17,145 bases of DNA from Coxiellaceae bacterium UBA6002. GTDB lineage: Bacteria > Pseudomonadota > Gammaproteobacteria > UBA6002. A model generated the notes under the pieces. It saw only the letters and a program-made list of their open reading frames with translations. It was not told the DNA's origin and did not search any database. Of the stretch, positions 14,354 to 17,145 are shown in pieces. Made by a program: the position numbers and the translations under genes. The stretch is from contig DJAM01000149.1 of assembly GCA_002429595.1 (NCBI GenBank), forward strand, positions 1,122 to 18,266, written 5' to 3'. Position 1 is the first letter of the stretch. Every line of letters begins with the position of its first letter.

Positions 14354-14798
14354 TGACTTTACCTCTTTTCAGCATAAAAGAAACCCAATCGTGAAAGGTA
14401 TTTCCGAGTTTTCTGGTCTTCATTTGGAAGTACCAAAAACTTTCGCGATAAGCAAAAACTGCCATCAATGCTGTTATGAGTATTCCTAGAATCATGCCCA
14501 AGTGAAAATGAAAGATCATATAAATGGTGTAGATAAGAAAACAAACTGCAGCAAAAGAATAAATAAAGCTTAGAAACAAACAAGTGCGCATCCGCTCTTT
14601 GAGTTGCTCTTCTGTGAGATTAAGGCGTTGCAGTGCCTCTTCGAAGGTTTCTTGACGTACTTCCGGCCGGTAAAGGCGAAGATCTTGGAACATCCTTTTA
14701 ATCGCCGCAGCATTGGCTCTAAGCTGTCGAAGCCCCATCCAACGCGGAAAATTAACGAGAGGCTTAAAGACCCGTCCGATAGCGCTAGTGACCTTCAT
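14346..14798 (-). CDS. icmV: Dot/Icm inner-membrane protein IcmV
   Basis: A small inner-membrane protein required for Dot/Icm function, encoded immediately before dotA in Legionella and Coxiella. It has 150 residues, against about 151 in Legionella. A basic N-terminal cytoplasmic part (residues 1-64, with RLNLTEEQLKERMR) precedes two membrane segments at about 66-87 (TCLFLSFIYSFAAVCFLIYTIY) and 92-112 (HLGMILGILITALMAVFAYR), then a short tail that includes WYFQMKTRKLGNTFHDW. The ATG at 14798 has AAGG upstream. The last eight bases overlap dotA, so the pair is translationally coupled. It is divergent from icmW across 128 bases. Name rests on size, topology and context as well as the tail motif. 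Confidence 0.92.
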   Translation of the reverse strand: MKVTSAIGRVFKPLVNFPRWMGLRQLRANAAAIKRMFQDLRLYRPEVRQETFEEALQRLNLTEEQLKERMRTCLFLSFIYSFAAVCFLIYTIYMIFHFHLGMILGILITALMAVFAYRESFWYFQMKTRKLGNTFHDWVSFMLKRGKVNE

Positions 14799-14888
14799 AT
14801 GCTGTGACCTTAAAGCTTACTATTACTTCTATGATACACCTCTAGTTATTTGATTAGAATACAAAATCCTAACTTTTTTACCGATACT

Positions 14889-14900
14889 TTAGTATACTAA
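14889..14900. promoter_or_regulatory. Palindrome overlapping a -10 box upstream of icmW
   Basis: TTAGTATACTAA is a perfect 12-base palindrome in the 128-base divergent gap between icmV and icmW. It contains TATACT (14893-14898), five of six matches to a -10 box, which would start transcription about 20 bases before the icmW ATG; no clear -35 is seen. A palindrome on top of a -10 is a natural operator position. On the other strand TATCAT near 14830-14840 is a weaker -10 for icmV. Confidence 0.4.
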
Positions 14901-14926
14901 GAGCACGATTATCGAAGGATTAAAGT

Positions 14927-15379
14927 ATGCCAGATTTATCGAACGAAGCGGTCCATCAATTTTGGCACGAGTACAAAGACCCCATGATTCACCGGGTCAT
15001 TTCGTTTATGGAAGGCGTAGAAAACTGGCCACTCGATGGCGATCCTGCTCTTGAAGCGGCCATGGCTAAATTAGGTGACACGCTCGAAGATATTGGCAAT
15101 ATCGATCTACAACAAGAAGATCCCTTTATTCAAGTCGCAACTTATATCATGGCCGGCCGAGCTTTGCGGTTATTGCAAACTTTGGACATCGCCTATCCGG
15201 GTGCCGCCTCAAAATTACTCATGCACGCGGAAGAAACTAGTCTTAATACCGATGATGTTCCCGGACTTTTCTTACGAAGAAATATTGTTTTTGAAAGACT
15301 CAGATTATTAGGAAGAGTATTTTCTCCAGAAAGATTTTCGCTAGTGCTTAAAGCATTGGAGGAGGATGAACATGCTTAA
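14927..15379 (+). CDS. icmW: Dot/Icm type IV adaptor IcmW
   Basis: A small acidic cytoplasmic adaptor that forms a heterodimer with IcmS and docks on the DotL tail to load effectors. It has 150 residues, against 151 in Legionella, and its sequence runs parallel to Legionella IcmW from end to end: an MPDLS start, DPMIHRVISFMEGVENWPLDG, IMAGRALRLLQTLD, HAEETSLNTDD and LRRNIVFERLRLLGRVF blocks, and a Glu/Asp-rich C terminus. There are no membrane segments. The ATG has AAGGA about eight bases upstream and a candidate promoter with a palindrome just before that. It starts the rightward icmW-secreted protein-icmX run and overlaps the next gene by eight bases. Identification is secure. Confidence 0.97.
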   Translation: MPDLSNEAVHQFWHEYKDPMIHRVISFMEGVENWPLDGDPALEAAMAKLGDTLEDIGNIDLQQEDPFIQVATYIMAGRALRLLQTLDIAYPGAASKLLMHAEETSLNTDDVPGLFLRRNIVFERLRLLGRVFSPERFSLVLKALEEDEHA

Positions 15380-15836
15380 AAAATGGCTAACTTGTATATT
15401 ACTGAGCTTGACTGTTACAGCCAATGCTCAATCCACGAGTGGTGGCGGCAGTAGTAATCAAGGCGGTAGTTCTTCTGGGGTTAATGAAGCTGTTAGCAAG
15501 TGCTTAAGTTCTTCCTCAACAACGGCCGGATCTAAAACTAGCTGTGTTCAAAATGCAATAGCTAACGAATCGACCAATCAAATAAACACCTTATACCAAC
15601 TTTACACTCAATTCGTGGCTCAAGATTTAGCAAGTCTAAATTCAGGTAGTGGCGGACTTACTTCTGGAACGGGTGGTAATCCAAGTAGTAGTGCCGGTGT
15701 GACCGCTAAACCACCAGCAGCAAGACCAGCGCCACCGCCTACATCGGGTGGTACTCAAGTAGCACCACCACCACCGCCCCCTACGGCGCAACCGGCGCCA
15801 CAAAAACAAAACCAAGGTGGCATCCAATATTATTAG
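15372..15836 (+). CDS. Unrecognised small secreted Pro-rich protein between icmW and icmX
   Basis: I do not recognise this family. I choose the second ATG (15372, 154 residues): GGAGG at 15361-15365 lies six bases before it, whereas the ATG at 15366 directly abuts that ribosome site. The N terminus is a clear signal peptide ending in ANA-Q at about residue 18. The mature protein starts with a Ser/Gly-rich linker, then a short predicted helical core (about 35-85) with two cysteines that could form a disulfide (KCLSSS...TSCVQNAI), and then a Gly/Ser linker. The last 50 residues are proline-rich (PPPTSGG, six consecutive prolines) and Gln-rich. It overlaps icmW by eight bases and precedes icmX by 22, so it is co-expressed with Dot/Icm genes and probably exported to the periplasm. 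A structural accessory of the apparatus, or an IcmX partner, is an inference from position only. Confidence 0.75.
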   Translation: MLKKWLTCILLSLTVTANAQSTSGGGSSNQGGSSSGVNEAVSKCLSSSSTTAGSKTSCVQNAIANESTNQINTLYQLYTQFVAQDLASLNSGSGGLTSGTGGNPSSSAGVTAKPPAARPAPPPTSGGTQVAPPPPPPTAQPAPQKQNQGGIQYY

Positions 15837-15858
15837 CACTTAGCATCAAGGGTACTTT

Positions 15859-17088
15859 ATGAAAAAATTATCTATCATGCGTAAATGTCTGGCGTTGTTT
15901 GGCGCGAGCTTTTTGGCGTTCACGGCCCAGCCAACTCAAGCACAGGGGTTTGACCCTACTGCCTTGATCCAAGCAATTAATGCGATTCGCGCTAGCCTTG
16001 ATGGAATTGTTAATACCGCTGCGACTTATATCTTTCAAACGCCGCCCAATGTGGGCAGCGAATTAGTCACTAATAATACTCAAGGCAACACAGCATTCCC
16101 CACGATCATGCCCACTGTTGTTAATTTAAATAACACGGATATTTTGAATGGACTTGTTCCCAATACTGCAAATCCTAATGCTGCACTAACTCAACTCGCA
16201 GCGATTCAAGCGAGTGATACAATTTTACAATCTACGGTGGCGTCAGGCGTCCCAATGCCCTTTTATTCTTCTGCGGCGCAAAATAATTTGCAAAATTCTT
16301 TGGCACAAGGTAACGAAAATCTCAATTTCACATCGTTGATATCGCCACCAAATCTTGCTTATGCTACCTCCGATTTACAAACTTTAGCGTCTAATTATTT
16401 GAAATTTGTTTCAAATTACGCAGTTCCTATTTCTAATTTTTCGCTTTCCAGCTACACGCAATCTCAGATTAGCACCAAGCAAAAATTAACTTTTCAGAAT
16501 TCTCCAGCTTATCAAGCTTATCAAGTTCAACGCCGCTCAGTAATCGCGCAACAATCCGCAATCTTGAGCAATTTATATTATATCTATGCTAAACGCTTAC
16601 CGATTCAATCAATCCATGCGAGTGATACCGCACTTGGAGTTGAAACACCCAGCGCTGCGCAGATCGATGATTATGTAGCGACCTGGCGAACATCATCACC
16701 CACTTGGTATACCCAGATGGCCACTGCAGCTCCATCCGTCGTTGCTCGGGAAACTTTGTCTGTCTTAGCCGAAATGCAAACTGAGATTCATCGCATGCAC
16801 CAAGACAATGAACGAATTATTGCCTTACTAGCGACAGCTCAAATACAGCAGATTCAAAATAATAAAATCGCACTGGCCCTGGTAGAGAAAAATATCAGAG
16901 ATCAGCTCAACACGATTATTGAACAAAATTCTAAAGCAGGTACCACACAACAAGCCGGCCAAACACCACAAAGCCAAAGTGCTCAACAGCAAGGACAAGC
17001 TCAGAAACTTCAGACTCAGACTGAGCGGGCGCATCAGGAGACTGGGCAGACTACGACTACGCCAGCTACTACGGGTACGGGACAGTAA
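15859..17088 (+). CDS. icmX: Dot/Icm periplasmic/secreted protein IcmX
   Basis: A periplasmic protein required for Dot/Icm function; in Legionella part of it is released from the cell. It has 409 residues, shorter than the 466 of L. pneumophila. A long signal peptide ends near residue 29 (PTQAQA-type site before QGFDP). The mature part is polar, with long Asn/Gln/Ala-rich helical stretches, a LNLNNTDILNGLVPN-like block near 90-105, the FVSNYAVPISNFSLSSYTQSQ block, and a helical region around 295-355 (LSVLAEMQTEIHRMHQDNERIIALLATAQ). The last 50 residues are Gln/Thr-rich and low in complexity. The ATG has AAGGG six to eight bases upstream. The name depends strongly on position after icmW, with a signal peptide and composition to match. 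Confidence 0.85.
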   Translation: MKKLSIMRKCLALFGASFLAFTAQPTQAQGFDPTALIQAINAIRASLDGIVNTAATYIFQTPPNVGSELVTNNTQGNTAFPTIMPTVVNLNNTDILNGLVPNTANPNAALTQLAAIQASDTILQSTVASGVPMPFYSSAAQNNLQNSLAQGNENLNFTSLISPPNLAYATSDLQTLASNYLKFVSNYAVPISNFSLSSYTQSQISTKQKLTFQNSPAYQAYQVQRRSVIAQQSAILSNLYYIYAKRLPIQSIHASDTALGVETPSAAQIDDYVATWRTSSPTWYTQMATAAPSVVARETLSVLAEMQTEIHRMHQDNERIIALLATAQIQQIQNNKIALALVEKNIRDQLNTIIEQNSKAGTTQQAGQTPQSQSAQQQGQAQKLQTQTERAHQETGQTTTTPATTGTGQ

Positions 17089-17130
17089 CTAGCGTCATTG
17101 CCGCGCTTAGTGTCATTCTCATAGCTTTTT

Positions 17131-17145
17131 GTCATTCCCGCGCAG
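17131..17145. repeat. Start of another GTCATTCCCGCG repeat, cut by the window edge
   Basis: The last 15 bases are GTCATTCCCGCG plus three more, the arm start seen at 818-829 and 11197-11209. Two diverged partial copies (GTCATTGCCGCGC at 17094-17106 and GTCATTCTC at 17112-17120) precede it, starting six bases after the icmX stop. The 57 bases after icmX therefore seem to be mainly repeat material. Confidence 0.6.

Noticed and set aside
15372..17088. Single icmX gene broken by a frameshift into two pieces
   Set aside because: Both products have their own signal peptide, ribosome site and start codon, with a clean stop and 22-base gap between them, so two genes are more likely.

Overview
The window is almost entirely a Dot/Icm (type IVB) secretion-system locus from an AT-leaning gammaproteobacterium of the order Legionellales. 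The recognisable genes are icmN/dotK, dotL/icmO, dotM/icmP, icmQ, an IcmR-position gene, icmS, icmT, dotD, dotC, dotB, dotA, icmV, icmW and icmX. In Legionella pneumophila these genes lie in two separate regions (dotDCB/dotA/icmVWX and icmTSRQPON...). Here icmTSRQPO abuts dotDCB and dotA/icmVWX, which is the joined layout known from Coxiella burnetii. I therefore favour a Coxiella-like or related intracellular Legionellales member, without naming a genus.

Layout, left to right. (1) 1-132: a CGTTCCC-rich inverted repeat. (2) 153-770 (-): icmN/dotK lipoprotein. (3) 815-893: a palindromic 'GTCATTCCCGCG' repeat, then 962-2275 (+), a cytochrome P450 that interrupts the icmO-icmN pair. (4) 2291-6745 (-): the coupling-complex run, transcribed as FIR-icmQ-dotM-dotL. 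(5) 6919-7522 (-): icmT-icmS. (6) 7523-7857: a hairpin-rich divergent intergenic region. (7) 7858-10426 (+): dotD-dotC-dotB, then a 12-TM-like membrane protein gene (10452-11909) carrying a repeat inserted in frame. (8) 11906-11987: a nested hairpin repeat between convergent genes. (9) 11996-14798 (-): icmV-dotA. (10) 14927-17088 (+): icmW, a small secreted Pro-rich protein gene, icmX. (11) The window ends in another partial GTCATTCCCGCG repeat.

How the genes work together (family knowledge). DotC and DotD are lipoproteins of the outer-membrane core, and DotK is an OmpA-like lipoprotein associated with it. DotB is the cytoplasmic AAA+ ATPase. DotL (VirD4-like ATPase) and DotM form the inner-membrane coupling complex, which receives substrates through the IcmS-IcmW adaptor pair. 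IcmT, IcmV and DotA are inner-membrane parts. IcmQ is a pore-forming or NAD-binding protein controlled by its IcmR-like partner. IcmX is periplasmic or secreted.

The secretion system itself is well known. The less ordinary parts are the P450 insertion, the IcmR-position gene, the unassigned secreted protein between icmW and icmX, the membrane protein with a palindromic repeat read in frame, possible PmrA-type TTAA-N7-TTAA boxes, and the cysteine-rich lipoproteins. I found no tRNA, rRNA, CRISPR array, transposase or phage gene.
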